Shown one piece after another: positions 8,554 to 16,204 of a stretch of DNA of 64,000 bases. The number at the start of each line of letters is the position of its first letter. Within the stretch, counting starts at the first letter, position 1. The notes under the pieces are model-generated. The model made no database searches and was not told where the DNA came from. It was given only the letters and a program-made list of their open reading frames with translations. The DNA is taken from NCBI GenBank assembly GCA_963838095.1, contig CAWIPO010000006.1:186001-250000 (forward strand), written 5' to 3'. The position numbers and the translations under genes were made by a program. This DNA comes from CAWCGU01 sp963838095. GTDB lineage: Bacteria; Actinomycetota; Thermoleophilia; Solirubrobacterales; 70-9.

Positions 8554-9315
8554 GTGCCCTCGTCGCGCCTTGCGGCCGCGATCTGGCGCCGCAACGGATG
8601 GGTCTTCCTGAAGCTCTGGAAGGGGGTCCTGTGGCCGCAGTTCCTGGACCCGCTCTTCTATTTGATGGCGCTCGGGTTCGGCCTCGGCACCTACATCGCC
8701 ACCGTCAACGGCATCCCCTACAAGGACTTCATCGGTCCGGGCCTGATCGCCTCGGCGGCGATGTGGGCGGCGTCATTCGAGACGACCTACAACGTCTACC
8801 TGCGGATGAACCAGACGCAGCTCTACGACGCGATGCTGGCGACACCGGTCGAGGTCCAGGACATCGTCGCCGGCGATCTCGCCTGGAGCGCGACCCGGGC
8901 GACGCTGTACGGCACCAGCTTCCTGATCGTCGTCACCGCCTTCGGGCTGATCTCCTCGCCGTGGGCGGTGCTGATCCCGTTCTTCGTCGTCCTCGGCGGT
9001 CTCTGCTTCTCGGTGATGGGCTACACGTTCACTGCCCTGATCCCGAAGATCGACCTCTACTCGTACTACTTCACCCTCGTGATCACCCCGATGTTCCTGT
9101 TCTCGGGGATCTTCTTCCCGTTCGACAGGCTTCCCGACTGGGTCGAGGTCGTCGCCTGGTTCACCCCGCTCTACCACATGGTGGAGATCACCCGCGGCCT
9201 GGCGACGGGCCCGGATGCGCTGGAGATCCTGGCGAATTCGGCCTGGCTGGCGGTGGTCAGCGGGCTGCTCTTCCTGATCCCGGTGAGGGCGATGCGGGCA
9301 CGGCTTCTGCCTTGA
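8554..9315 (+). CDS. ABC-2 type transporter permease (NodJ/DrrB type)
   Basis: The membrane partner of the preceding ATPase. It has six hydrophobic helices; the first follows WPQFLDPLFYLMALGFGLG and the block before the last holds FLFSGIFFPFDRLPDW, both typical of ABC2_membrane permeases of the NodJ/DrrB group. GTG 8554 is the first usable start in this frame, but homologues usually begin about 20 residues earlier. If one G is dropped from GGGG at 8519-8522, the ATG at 8487 reads straight into this frame (MSATGRTQGYSGSG then RRIPAREYVPSS), which would be a natural start. So the N-terminus is uncertain. Confidence 0.85.
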   Translation: MPSSRLAAAIWRRNGWVFLKLWKGVLWPQFLDPLFYLMALGFGLGTYIATVNGIPYKDFIGPGLIASAAMWAASFETTYNVYLRMNQTQLYDAMLATPVEVQDIVAGDLAWSATRATLYGTSFLIVVTAFGLISSPWAVLIPFFVVLGGLCFSVMGYTFTALIPKIDLYSYYFTLVITPMFLFSGIFFPFDRLPDWVEVVAWFTPLYHMVEITRGLATGPDALEILANSAWLAVVSGLLFLIPVRAMRARLLP

Positions 9316-9389
9316 CGGGCGCCGCGCAGCCCTGTGAGAGCGGGCGGTCAGGACGAGGAGCGAGGGCGATTTGCGAGAATATTCCCAGC

Positions 9390-10361
9390 GTGAAGCGGGG
9401 TCTGGCAATTTCAGGGGCGGCGGCGATCGCCTTGGCGGGCGTCGTTTTCGTGCCCGCGGCGGGCGCTCAGGGCCCCCCGAACCAGCACAAGGCCAACGTA
9501 TCCGTGTCGCTGGGAGGCGTCAACAACAACCACATCACCGTCGGCGAACGGGTAAACGTGAACGCCAACCTGCGCCCCTACCAGGACGGCGAGAAGCTGA
9601 AGGTGCTGCTGCTCCGCGACGGCAAGGTGGTCGAGCGGGACGTGCTCAACGTGCGCCAGGTCCGCGGCAAGAACGTCGGCCACGTGCGGATGCGGACCAA
9701 AGCGCTGACCGAGCCGGGCCGCTACGCGGCGCGCGTGATCCACTTCGAGAGCCCGGCTCTGGGCAAGGCTGAGGGTTCGGCCGGTGTCTTCAGGATCGAC
9801 TACCCGGACGTCGACTACGGCGACAGCGGACGGGTCGCCGCGACCTTCAACGACCTCCTGAACCAGTACGGCTACGGCAACGCGCCGAACGGGGACAACA
9901 TCAATTCCGAGACCGCCCGCGCCGTGCACGCCTTCCGGAAGGTGAACCTGATGAGTCGCAGCGAGTCGCTCACCCCCGATGTCTTCAAGCTGCTGGCGAC
10001 CGGAAAGGGCGAGTTCGACCTCAAGTACCCGAACGACGGCCATCACGTCGAGATCGACATCTCCCGTCAGGTGATGGTGCTCGCCGACGACGGCGAGGCG
10101 AAATACACCTACCACGTCTCCACCGGCGCCGGTGGGACACCGTCGGACCGCGGGTATTTCCACGCGCAGTGGAAGGACCCCGGGTACAACAGCCTCGGGA
10201 TGTACTACTCCGTCTACTACAACGGCGGCGAGGCGACGCACGGCTACGCCTCGGTCCCCGACTACAACGCCAGCCACGGCTGCATCCGCAACCCGATCCC
10301 CGACTCGGTCTTCATCTACAACTGGATCGACTACGGGGACCCGTTCATCGTCTACGACTAA
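9390..10361 (+). CDS. L,D-transpeptidase (YkuD family) with peptidoglycan-binding domain
   Basis: It makes 3-3 cross-links in peptidoglycan outside the membrane. The GTG start at 9390 gives a signal peptide (MKRGLAISG, hydrophobic core, cleavage near AGAQ). A beta-rich domain of about 110 residues follows, then a peptidoglycan-binding helix bundle (FNDLLNQYGYG through ETARAVHAFRKV) and the YkuD domain with HGYASVP then SHGCIR, the catalytic His and Cys. Total 323 residues. An AATATT at 9378-9383 lies seven bases upstream, so the mRNA may be leaderless. It follows the ABC permease by 74 bases and is probably a separate unit. Confidence 0.92.
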   Translation: MKRGLAISGAAAIALAGVVFVPAAGAQGPPNQHKANVSVSLGGVNNNHITVGERVNVNANLRPYQDGEKLKVLLLRDGKVVERDVLNVRQVRGKNVGHVRMRTKALTEPGRYAARVIHFESPALGKAEGSAGVFRIDYPDVDYGDSGRVAATFNDLLNQYGYGNAPNGDNINSETARAVHAFRKVNLMSRSESLTPDVFKLLATGKGEFDLKYPNDGHHVEIDISRQVMVLADDGEAKYTYHVSTGAGGTPSDRGYFHAQWKDPGYNSLGMYYSVYYNGGEATHGYASVPDYNASHGCIRNPIPDSVFIYNWIDYGDPFIVYD

Positions 10362-10377
10362 CCCTCGCGGCCCCAAC

Positions 10378-10383
10378 TAGGGT
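10378..10383 (+). promoter_or_regulatory. Candidate -10 (TAGGGT) for a leaderless epimerase mRNA
   Basis: TANNNT hexamer ending seven bases before ATG 10391, which would put the transcript start at or next to the A of the start codon. No -35 consensus seen. Confidence 0.45.
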
Positions 10384-10390
10384 TGAGTCC

Positions 10391-11341
10391 ATGAAGGTTT
10401 TCTTCGCCGGCGCCAGCGGGGTTATCGGTCGGCAGCTGCTTCCCATGCTGCTTGCCGAGGGGCACGAGGTGACCGCAATGACGCGGACACCGGAGAAAGC
10501 TGAGCACCTTCGCGCCGCGGGCGCCGAGGCCGCGGTCTGCGACGCGCTCGATCCCGCTGCCCTTACCGCTGCTGTAAGCGCCGCGAACCCCGATGCCGTT
10601 ATCCACCAGTTGACCGACCTCAGCCTGCTGACCGACCCCAAGGTTGCCTCCAATCCGCGCCGGATGGGCTCGGCTTACGAGCTCAACGATCGCCTGCGCA
10701 CGGAGGGCACCGCCAACCTCGTCGCCGCCGCCGACGCGGCGGGCGCGAAGCGAATCGTCGCCCAGAGCATCTCGTTTGCATACGCACCCGGTCCGGGGCT
10801 GCGAACCGAGGAGGACCCGCTGAACGATGCGGCACCTGCACCCTTCGATGCGTCGGTGAAGGCATTGCACGCACTGGAGGGCGCGGTCACCGGGGCGTCG
10901 GCGGAGGGGCTCGTGCTGCGCTACGGCTTCTGGTACGGGCCGGGGACGAGCTTTGCCTCCGAGGGGGCCACCGCCGAGCTGGTCGGAAAGCGGCGCTATC
11001 CGGTCGTCGGCAGCGGCGCCGGCGTGTTCTCCTTCGTGCACGTCGACGACGTCGTCGGCTCGACGATGGCAGCGCTCGAGCGCGGGCAACGCGGCATCTA
11101 CAACGTCGCCGACGACGACCCGGCCCCGATGCGCGATTGGCTTCCCGTCTACGCGGAAGCACTCGGCGCGAAGCCACCGAGACGGATCCCGCTGTGGCTT
11201 GCGAAGATCGTCGCCGGGGAGTTCACGGCCTTCATGACGACGTCAATGCCCGGTGTCTCGAACGAGAAGGCGAAGCGCGAGCTGGGCTGGCAACCACGCT
11301 GGCCGAGCTGGCGCAGCGGCTTCAAGGAGGCGATGGGATAG
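10391..11341 (+). CDS. NAD(P)-dependent epimerase/dehydratase family protein
   Basis: An extended short-chain dehydrogenase-like protein, cytosolic. The dinucleotide-binding GASGVIG glycine motif is at residues 7-13. A later block SISFAYAPG corresponds to the active-site strand and SFVHVDDVV to the sugar-epimerase C-terminal region. A clear YxxxK pair is not seen, so catalysis may differ from classical epimerases. 316 residues, as expected. ATG 10391 is the first start after the Rossmann frame opens. pyrE begins at the next base after its stop, so the two are probably co-transcribed. Confidence 0.85.
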   Translation: MKVFFAGASGVIGRQLLPMLLAEGHEVTAMTRTPEKAEHLRAAGAEAAVCDALDPAALTAAVSAANPDAVIHQLTDLSLLTDPKVASNPRRMGSAYELNDRLRTEGTANLVAAADAAGAKRIVAQSISFAYAPGPGLRTEEDPLNDAAPAPFDASVKALHALEGAVTGASAEGLVLRYGFWYGPGTSFASEGATAELVGKRRYPVVGSGAGVFSFVHVDDVVGSTMAALERGQRGIYNVADDDPAPMRDWLPVYAEALGAKPPRRIPLWLAKIVAGEFTAFMTTSMPGVSNEKAKRELGWQPRWPSWRSGFKEAMG

Positions 11342-11950
11342 ATGAGCATCGACGAGGCGCTTCCCAGCGCCGCCGAGGTCGCGAACCCGGACGCGATCGA
11401 CGATGCCCGCCAGACGCTGCTCGCCGAGCTTCGCGAGCACGCGCTCGTAATCGGTGAGGTGACTCTGTCGAGCGGCCGCCAGGCCTCCTATTACGTCGAC
11501 GCCCGGCGTGCGCTGCTGCGGCCGGCGGCGTTTCGCGCCGCGGGGACGCTGCTGCTCGCCGAAGCAAGGCAGCTCGGTGCCGAGGCGGTCGGTGGGCCGA
11601 CGATGGGTGCGATCCCGCTCGCCTGCGCGGTACTCGGAACCGACGGCGCCGAGACCCTGCGGGGCTTCTTCGTACGCGGGCAGCGCAAGGAGCACGGCCT
11701 ACAGCGGTGGATCGAGGGCGCCGCCGATCCCGGCAAGCGCTGCCTGCTGCTCGAGGACACCGTCACCACCGGCGGCTCGGTGGTGAAGGCAATCGAGCGG
11801 GTGCTCGACGAGGGCTATGAGGTCGTCGGGACGGTCTGCGTCGTCGACCGCCTGGCCGGCGGCGGCGAGGCGATAGAGGCGGCGAGCGGGGCGCCCTTCC
11901 GGTCGCTGTTCACCATCGACGACGTGTATCCGGAACGCCCAGACCGCTGA
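11342..11950 (+). CDS. pyrE: Orotate phosphoribosyltransferase
   Basis: PyrE joins orotate with PRPP to give orotidine monophosphate in pyrimidine synthesis. The PRPP-binding motif LLLEDTVTTGGS lies near residue 138. The N-terminal TLSSGRQASYYVDARRALL matches the orotate-binding segment of bacterial PyrE. 202 residues is normal. The ATG directly follows the stop of the epimerase gene. The stop abuts the stop of the convergent lipoprotein gene with no intervening base, so no dedicated terminator fits between them. Confidence 0.93.
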   Translation: MSIDEALPSAAEVANPDAIDDARQTLLAELREHALVIGEVTLSSGRQASYYVDARRALLRPAAFRAAGTLLLAEARQLGAEAVGGPTMGAIPLACAVLGTDGAETLRGFFVRGQRKEHGLQRWIEGAADPGKRCLLLEDTVTTGGSVVKAIERVLDEGYEVVGTVCVVDRLAGGGEAIEAASGAPFRSLFTIDDVYPERPDR

Positions 11951-12553
11951 TCAGCCCGGCGAGTTGATCGGGCGGCTGCGCAGCGAGCTGATGATGCGCT
12001 CGATCTCGTCCTCGTAGAAGCGGGGATGGTTCTCGGCGTTGACCGCCGCGAGGACGGTGAAGGTCGCGATCCCCTCGCGCCGGACCACCGCCAGCAGCAG
12101 CCGCTCCTCGACGTTCGCCTCGTCGCTGAACCCGGTCGCCTTCACGGCGTAAGCGTCGTAGCGGTGCTTGAAGGGCTTCGGCTGCGAAGACTCGACTTCC
12201 GTCAGGCCCAAGCTGCCGGAGGAGATCGTCGCCGAGGCGAGCTGGTCGAGCGGCACGTCGAGCACCTCGTCGGTGCGGTCGATGCTGATCACGACCGACG
12301 CCAGCTGCTCGGGCGAGAGCAACTCCGTTCGCGCTCCCCGGCGCTTCGCGAACCAGCCAGGCGGGACACCGACCGCGTAGCCGCCGTCCCTGTTCACGTA
12401 CTCGACCCATCCCGGCGGCAGCTCCGGAAGCTCGTGCGCGGTCTCGACGGGACGGGACGTGGTGGTGGTCGTCTCGTCGTCATCCCCGCAGCCGGCGATG
12501 AGCGAGAGACCGACCGCCGCCGTCAGCACGAGTGCCGGAGCTCGAATCCTCAT
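11951..12553 (-). CDS. Lipoprotein of unknown function
   Basis: The 200-residue product begins with a lipoprotein signal: a short basic start, a hydrophobic core and LIAGC near residue 20, then an Asp/Thr-rich linker. The mature part has alternating strands and resembles the Mog1/PsbP or LpqN-type small folds only by general pattern (PPGWVEYVNRDGGYAVGVPPGWF). ATG 12553 begins four bases after the 3' end of the tRNA-Arg gene, so any ribosome site must lie in the tRNA acceptor and T arm. Role unknown. Confidence 0.75.
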   Translation of the reverse strand: MRIRAPALVLTAAVGLSLIAGCGDDDETTTTTSRPVETAHELPELPPGWVEYVNRDGGYAVGVPPGWFAKRRGARTELLSPEQLASVVISIDRTDEVLDVPLDQLASATISSGSLGLTEVESSQPKPFKHRYDAYAVKATGFSDEANVEERLLLAVVRREGIATFTVLAAVNAENHPRFYEDEIERIISSLRSRPINSPG

Positions 12554-12556
12554 CAA

Positions 12557-12629
12557 CGCCCCAGGCAGGAGTCGAACCTGCGGCCTACCGCTTAGGAGGC
12601 GGTCGCTCTATCCACTGAGCTACTGGGGC
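12557..12629 (-). tRNA. tRNA-Arg (anticodon CCU)
   Basis: Read on the minus strand, the sequence folds into a full cloverleaf: 7-bp acceptor stem GCCCCAG/CTGGGGC, D stem GCTC/GAGC, anticodon stem ACCGC/GCGGT with loop CTCCTAA (anticodon CCT), and T stem GCAGG/CCTGC with loop TTCGACT. The discriminator base is G at 12557. No CCA is encoded. It reads the AGG codon. It is 25 bases from the stop of the upstream gene, so it may have its own promoter there (TAGACT lies about ten bases before its 5' end). Confidence 0.95.
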
Positions 12630-12654
12630 TGTGGGGCGAGTCTAGGCGGGCGCG

Positions 12655-13026
12655 CTACAGCGACAGCGGCTTGCTGAAGGCGGCCTTGCAGCCCTTCGAC
12701 TTCGCTACCAGTGCATAGACGGCGCCGTTTCTCTCCCCGGTGTTTCCGACCGACCAGACACCGACATCGCCTTGGCGCTCGGAGGTGTCGGAGGCGATCT
12801 CCTCGTCGTTCTCGGGGTCATAGCCGTTGCCTATGAGCCTGTAGACCGTGACCTCGCGGCCGCCCAGGCACTTGCCCTTCTCGCTCTTGACCTTTCCGTG
12901 GAAGTCTCCGTTAGGACCCTTGATGGTGACCTTGGTCTCTGCCGCACCGCGAGCTTGGGCGAGGCCGGCGACGACCAGGACGAGTGCGGCGACAGCGACG
13001 ACGGAAACGAGCAGCCTTACTCTCAT
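12655..13026 (-). CDS. Small secreted protein
   Basis: 123 residues with an N-terminal signal peptide (MRVRLL, hydrophobic core, cleavage near AQARG). The mature domain begins KVTIKGPNGDFHGKVKS and contains two well-separated Cys (CLGGREV and KGCKAAF), which could form a disulphide. The strand pattern suggests a beta-sandwich of the carboxypeptidase-regulatory type, but the match is weak. GGGAGG lies seven bases before the ATG. Function unknown. Confidence 0.75.
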   Translation of the reverse strand: MRVRLLVSVVAVAALVLVVAGLAQARGAAETKVTIKGPNGDFHGKVKSEKGKCLGGREVTVYRLIGNGYDPENDEEIASDTSERQGDVGVWSVGNTGERNGAVYALVAKSKGCKAAFSKPLSL

Positions 13027-13080
13027 GAAACAGCCTCCCTGGACTCTTGTCTGACTTGCGCCGGACTCTAGCGCGGCAGC

Positions 13081-13845
13081 TCAGGCGCGCTCGACGTCGA
13101 ACGTGATCGTCCCAAGGTAGCCGTCGTCCTCGGGGGTGAGGTCGAGCAGCAGGGCGGAGTCGAAGATCGGGTCGGTGTCGTTGAAGGTGGTGCGGCCTTC
13201 GTCCGCCGCGTACGGCTCTTTCTCGTAGACCTTCGCCGTCACCTCTTCGTCGAAGTAGAGCTGCGTGGTCAGCAGGGTGGTGCTGTCGAGGTGGACCTTC
13301 GCGTGGATGTGGACGGTGCGGCCCGCGTACCAGCCGGGGTAAATCGTCGTGAACTCGACGATCCCGTCGGCGTCGGTGACCTGGGCGCCGCGCAGATAGC
13401 GCTCGTCGTCGGTGGGACCGGACCCCGGCGCTGCGGGGGCGCCGGTGGAGGCGGCCTCGAATCCCGAGTACAGGCCGGAGGCGTCGCAATGCCAGATGTC
13501 GACGACGGCGTTGCGGATCGGTACGCAGCCGGCGGCCTCGCGGACGCGGATCCCGAGCCGCAGGGCCGTTCCCTCGCGATCCTCGCGGACGTCGCTTCGG
13601 ATCGCGTCGGGATCGAAGTAGTAGGGGCCTTCGGTCTCCTCCGGCGTCAGCGTGCAGGCCGAGGACTCGTCGAAGGCGTTCGCGAGATCGCCGCCGCCCC
13701 GCGGCTCGACGGTCGTCTCGGCGCCATCGGTGGTCGCAACCTCAGTCGTCGTCGCGCTGTCCGCTCCGCAGGCCGCGAGCAGCGCGCCGAGGCTGACGGA
13801 GCCCGCCCCTGCCAGTGCCTGGCGTCTGTTGATCCTCCGATCCAT
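13081..13845 (-). CDS. Tat-exported intradiol ring-cleavage dioxygenase-like lipoprotein
   Basis: The N-terminus has a twin-arginine signal (NRRQALAG) ending in a lipobox (LLAAC, Cys about 26), so a folded metal protein is exported and lipid anchored. The core is that of non-haem Fe(III) intradiol dioxygenases: CTLTPEETEGPYY, then VDIWHCDASGLYSGF, then IYPGWYAGRTVHIHAKV, which supply the two Tyr and two His iron ligands. 254 residues. Extracellular members of this family exist in actinobacteria with unclear substrates; aromatic diols are likely. Its ATG overlaps the stop of the S1 protease gene by one base. Confidence 0.87.
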   Translation of the reverse strand: MDRRINRRQALAGAGSVSLGALLAACGADSATTTEVATTDGAETTVEPRGGGDLANAFDESSACTLTPEETEGPYYFDPDAIRSDVREDREGTALRLGIRVREAAGCVPIRNAVVDIWHCDASGLYSGFEAASTGAPAAPGSGPTDDERYLRGAQVTDADGIVEFTTIYPGWYAGRTVHIHAKVHLDSTTLLTTQLYFDEEVTAKVYEKEPYAADEGRTTFNDTDPIFDSALLLDLTPEDDGYLGTITFDVERA

Positions 13846-14768
13846 CAGAACAGCTGATCGCGGAGCGAGTCATCCCAGGCGGCTGCGCTCGACCGATCCC
13901 CACCGGTCGATTGATCCCCGCCTCCGCCAGGGATCTGTGTGCTCTCGCTCGCCGGGGCGAAGCCATTGCCGTCCGCGACCAGGAGGTCGACGTTCCACGC
14001 GCGAAGCGCATTCCCGATCGTGCTGAAGCAGGTCTCTGCGCGGTCGCCGATTGAGACGAGGCCGACCGCTATCGCCTCGCCCTGCCTGACCGTGAATACG
14101 GGGCCGCCGCTGTCGCCGTCGCTGACGGGTACGTCGAAGCAGATGAGTCCGGTCAGCCTGCGCCCGCTGTTGAAGCGGTAGCGGTAGCTGGTGTCTGTGA
14201 CGGTGCCGCAGGTGTAGCCGCCGAAGGCCCCCGACGTGCACACCGTCTGCCCCAAGCGGATGGCGGAGTTCTCGAGGTAGCCCGCCACCGGCATTGCGGT
14301 GGATGGAATCCCGACGGAGACGCCGGCGATGCTGAACAGCGCGTTCCGATCCGAGCCGGCGACCGTCGCGCTCATCTCGTTGCGGGAGACCGTGTACAGC
14401 GACGAATCGGAATTGGTCAGGCGGCAGCAGATGAAGCTGCTTCCGACCAGCGACCCGACTCGCTGCCCGCCGATCCTCACCGCGCCGTGAGCGCCGCAGT
14501 GGCCCGCCGTCAGCGCGTAGTAGGAACCCGTCGTCGAATCGACGACGCCGAAGCCGCTGGTGCACTGATGACCCGCAACCGAGATCTCCAGACCCGCCCG
14601 ATGCGGCGGGTAGGCCTCGCCGCCCTTCCCCGGCGCGGCGCCGACATTGGCAGCGATGACTCCGCCCCAGATCAGGGCGCAGACAGCGAGAGTCGGCGCG
14701 CGCGCGATGTGGAGCCGCCTAGGCGACCGGCTGGGCCTCGTACTCGTCGTGGCGGCGCCACCACTCAT
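13845..14768 (-). CDS. Secreted S1-family serine protease (chymotrypsin fold)
   Basis: 307 residues. An Arg-rich start and hydrophobic segment (about 25-45) form the export signal. The triad is visible: His in LTAGHCG (about residue 90), Asp in TNSDSSLYT (about 128) and Ser in DGDSGGPVF (about 217). Paired Cys (CCRL, CTSGAFGGYTC) recall streptogrisin/alpha-lytic protease disulphides, but no long pro-domain is present. The chosen ATG lies inside the 3' end of the DUF899 gene (50-base overlap); no better start exists before the signal peptide. It is translationally coupled to the dioxygenase gene. Confidence 0.87.
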   Translation of the reverse strand: MSGGAATTSTRPSRSPRRLHIARAPTLAVCALIWGGVIAANVGAAPGKGGEAYPPHRAGLEISVAGHQCTSGFGVVDSTTGSYYALTAGHCGAHGAVRIGGQRVGSLVGSSFICCRLTNSDSSLYTVSRNEMSATVAGSDRNALFSIAGVSVGIPSTAMPVAGYLENSAIRLGQTVCTSGAFGGYTCGTVTDTSYRYRFNSGRRLTGLICFDVPVSDGDSGGPVFTVRQGEAIAVGLVSIGDRAETCFSTIGNALRAWNVDLLVADGNGFAPASESTQIPGGGGDQSTGGDRSSAAAWDDSLRDQLF

Positions 14769-15429
14769 ATGGCGGCCCCTGCGGTCGGCTTTCGGGGGTG
14801 TCCTCCCACTCCTCCTGGCGACCCAGCGGGGTGCGATCGAGGATGCTCCAGTGGGTGCCGACGGCCTCGACGCCGCGGGTGGACGTGAAGTAGGTGCGAT
14901 ACACGTTGCCCTCGTCGTCGCGGATGAAGATGCTGAGCCCGAACATCTCGCCGTCCTGGTATTCCCCCTCTGCCGGGGCCTCAGGGCCGAGCCCGAAGTC
15001 GTAGCTGAAGTCGGTCTCGAATGAGGAGTACCAGGGGATGTCGTCCCAGCCCATCCGCGCCTTGAACGGCTCGAGCTTGGCGTAAGGCGCCCTCGACACC
15101 AGCGCGAACGTGGTGTCGCGGGCGTGGAGGTGCGCCAGGTGCCCGACCTGGTCGACCATCATGCAGCAGCCGTCGCAGCCCACCTCCTGGCTGGGGCCGA
15201 ACATGAAGTGGTAGAGGGCAAGTTGTCGGCGCCCCTCGAAGAGGTCGAGCAGGCGGGCCTCGCCGTCGGCACCCTCGAGGCCGTATTCCTTCTCGATCCG
15301 GGTCATCGGCTGCCGGCGCCGCTCGGCGGCAAGCGCATCGCCCTCGCGCATGGCCTGCTTCTCCTTGGCGAGCAGCTCTTCGTGAGCGGCCTGCCATTCC
15401 TCGGCTGAGACGGCGGGTGGAAGGTTCAT
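14719..15429 (-). CDS. DUF899 family thioredoxin-like protein
   Basis: 236 residues matching the DUF899 family: the helical start AAHEELLAKEK, then LYHFMFGPSQEVGCDGCCMMVDQVGHLAHL with a Cys-rich CDGCC site near residue 90, and the WSILDRTPLGRQEEWEDTP end. The fold is related to thioredoxin and peroxiredoxin; the biochemical role is not established. AAGGAGAG sits seven bases before the ATG. No signal peptide, so cytosolic, unlike the secreted protease it overlaps. Confidence 0.9.
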   Translation of the reverse strand: MNLPPAVSAEEWQAAHEELLAKEKQAMREGDALAAERRRQPMTRIEKEYGLEGADGEARLLDLFEGRRQLALYHFMFGPSQEVGCDGCCMMVDQVGHLAHLHARDTTFALVSRAPYAKLEPFKARMGWDDIPWYSSFETDFSYDFGLGPEAPAEGEYQDGEMFGLSIFIRDDEGNVYRTYFTSTRGVEAVGTHWSILDRTPLGRQEEWEDTPESRPQGPPYEWWRRHDEYEAQPVA

Positions 15430-15466
15430 CGGGCTCTCCTTGGGACTGGCGAATCGTGCCCGTCAA

Positions 15467-15472
15467 ACAGTA
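15467..15472 (-). promoter_or_regulatory. Candidate -10 (TACTGT) for the DUF899 gene
   Basis: TANNNT hexamer on the minus strand in the 61-base gap before DUF899; a start about seven bases on would leave a leader of about 30 bases that includes AAGGAGAG. Confidence 0.3.
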
Positions 15473-15490
15473 GCCAGCGGCGCCCGCCGG

Positions 15491-16192
15491 CTATTTCGAG
15501 TCTTCAGCCGACTCCGCGAGGTCGACCGGGGAGGTCGGCTCGGGCTCTTCGTCCTCTGGCTCCTCGTAGAGGCTCTCCGAGGCGATCTCGCGGACCTTGC
15601 GATCCCACAGCTTCACCTCGAGGTAGAGGTCGTCGCCGAACCCGTGAACGGCATCCACGGCGACGAGAGTGAAGCGGCCGTCGTCGACCGCCACCTGATC
15701 GAGCGCCTCGCCCTCGATCTCCGCCGTCGCCGCGATCGCCCCGCGGATCAGAGGCAGGCCCCAGATCAGGGTGACGTCGCCGCCGCGGTTGCCGTCGGCC
15801 CTCCACTTGCCGATCACCTCGTCGTTGAGGTCGATCTTCCACTCGGGGTTCTCCTCCGCGGTGACGTCCGTGAAATCCGCCTTCGCCTTCAGGTCGTCGG
15901 GCTCGCCGTCCTCGGGGCGGACGAAGGAGACGTGGCCGAAATACTCGATCGGCGCACCGTCGTCGGTTTCGGTGCGGGCGCTCACCGGCACATAGACGCG
16001 CCCGCCCCATGCGCGCTCGGGGAACCAGCGCACGGACTCGGGGTCCATTGGCGCTCCCGCTTCGGCCGCGAGCGGCTCGCATACGGTTGCCAGCTCGGCG
16101 ACGAGACGCTCCTCCCAGCGCCCGTACGGAGCCTTCTCCTGCGGGGAGTCGGCGATGAAGCGGGGATAGGGCCGGCGGGCAAGTGGGCTCAT
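15491..16192 (-). CDS. Hypothetical cytosolic protein
   Basis: 233 residues, no signal peptide or membrane helix. Trp-rich motifs occur (VRWFPERAWGGRVYVPVSART near residue 55, VTLIWGLPL near 140). The last 30 residues are acidic (EEPEDEEPEPT). No family was recognised. It starts 12 bases after the galT-like gene on the same strand, so it may be co-transcribed with it. The predicted all-beta pattern would suit a small-ligand or lipid-binding barrel, which is inference only. Confidence 0.7.
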   Translation of the reverse strand: MSPLARRPYPRFIADSPQEKAPYGRWEERLVAELATVCEPLAAEAGAPMDPESVRWFPERAWGGRVYVPVSARTETDDGAPIEYFGHVSFVRPEDGEPDDLKAKADFTDVTAEENPEWKIDLNDEVIGKWRADGNRGGDVTLIWGLPLIRGAIAATAEIEGEALDQVAVDDGRFTLVAVDAVHGFGDDLYLEVKLWDRKVREIASESLYEEPEDEEPEPTSPVDLAESAEDSK

Positions 16193-16204
16193 CGCTCCGG
16201 CAGG

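Noticed and set aside
6735..10361. A 1208-residue open frame joining ABC ATPase to L,D-transpeptidase
   Set aside because: The middle part is a low-complexity Arg/Pro/Asp shadow of the permease, which is clearly coded in another frame; the ends belong to two different genes.
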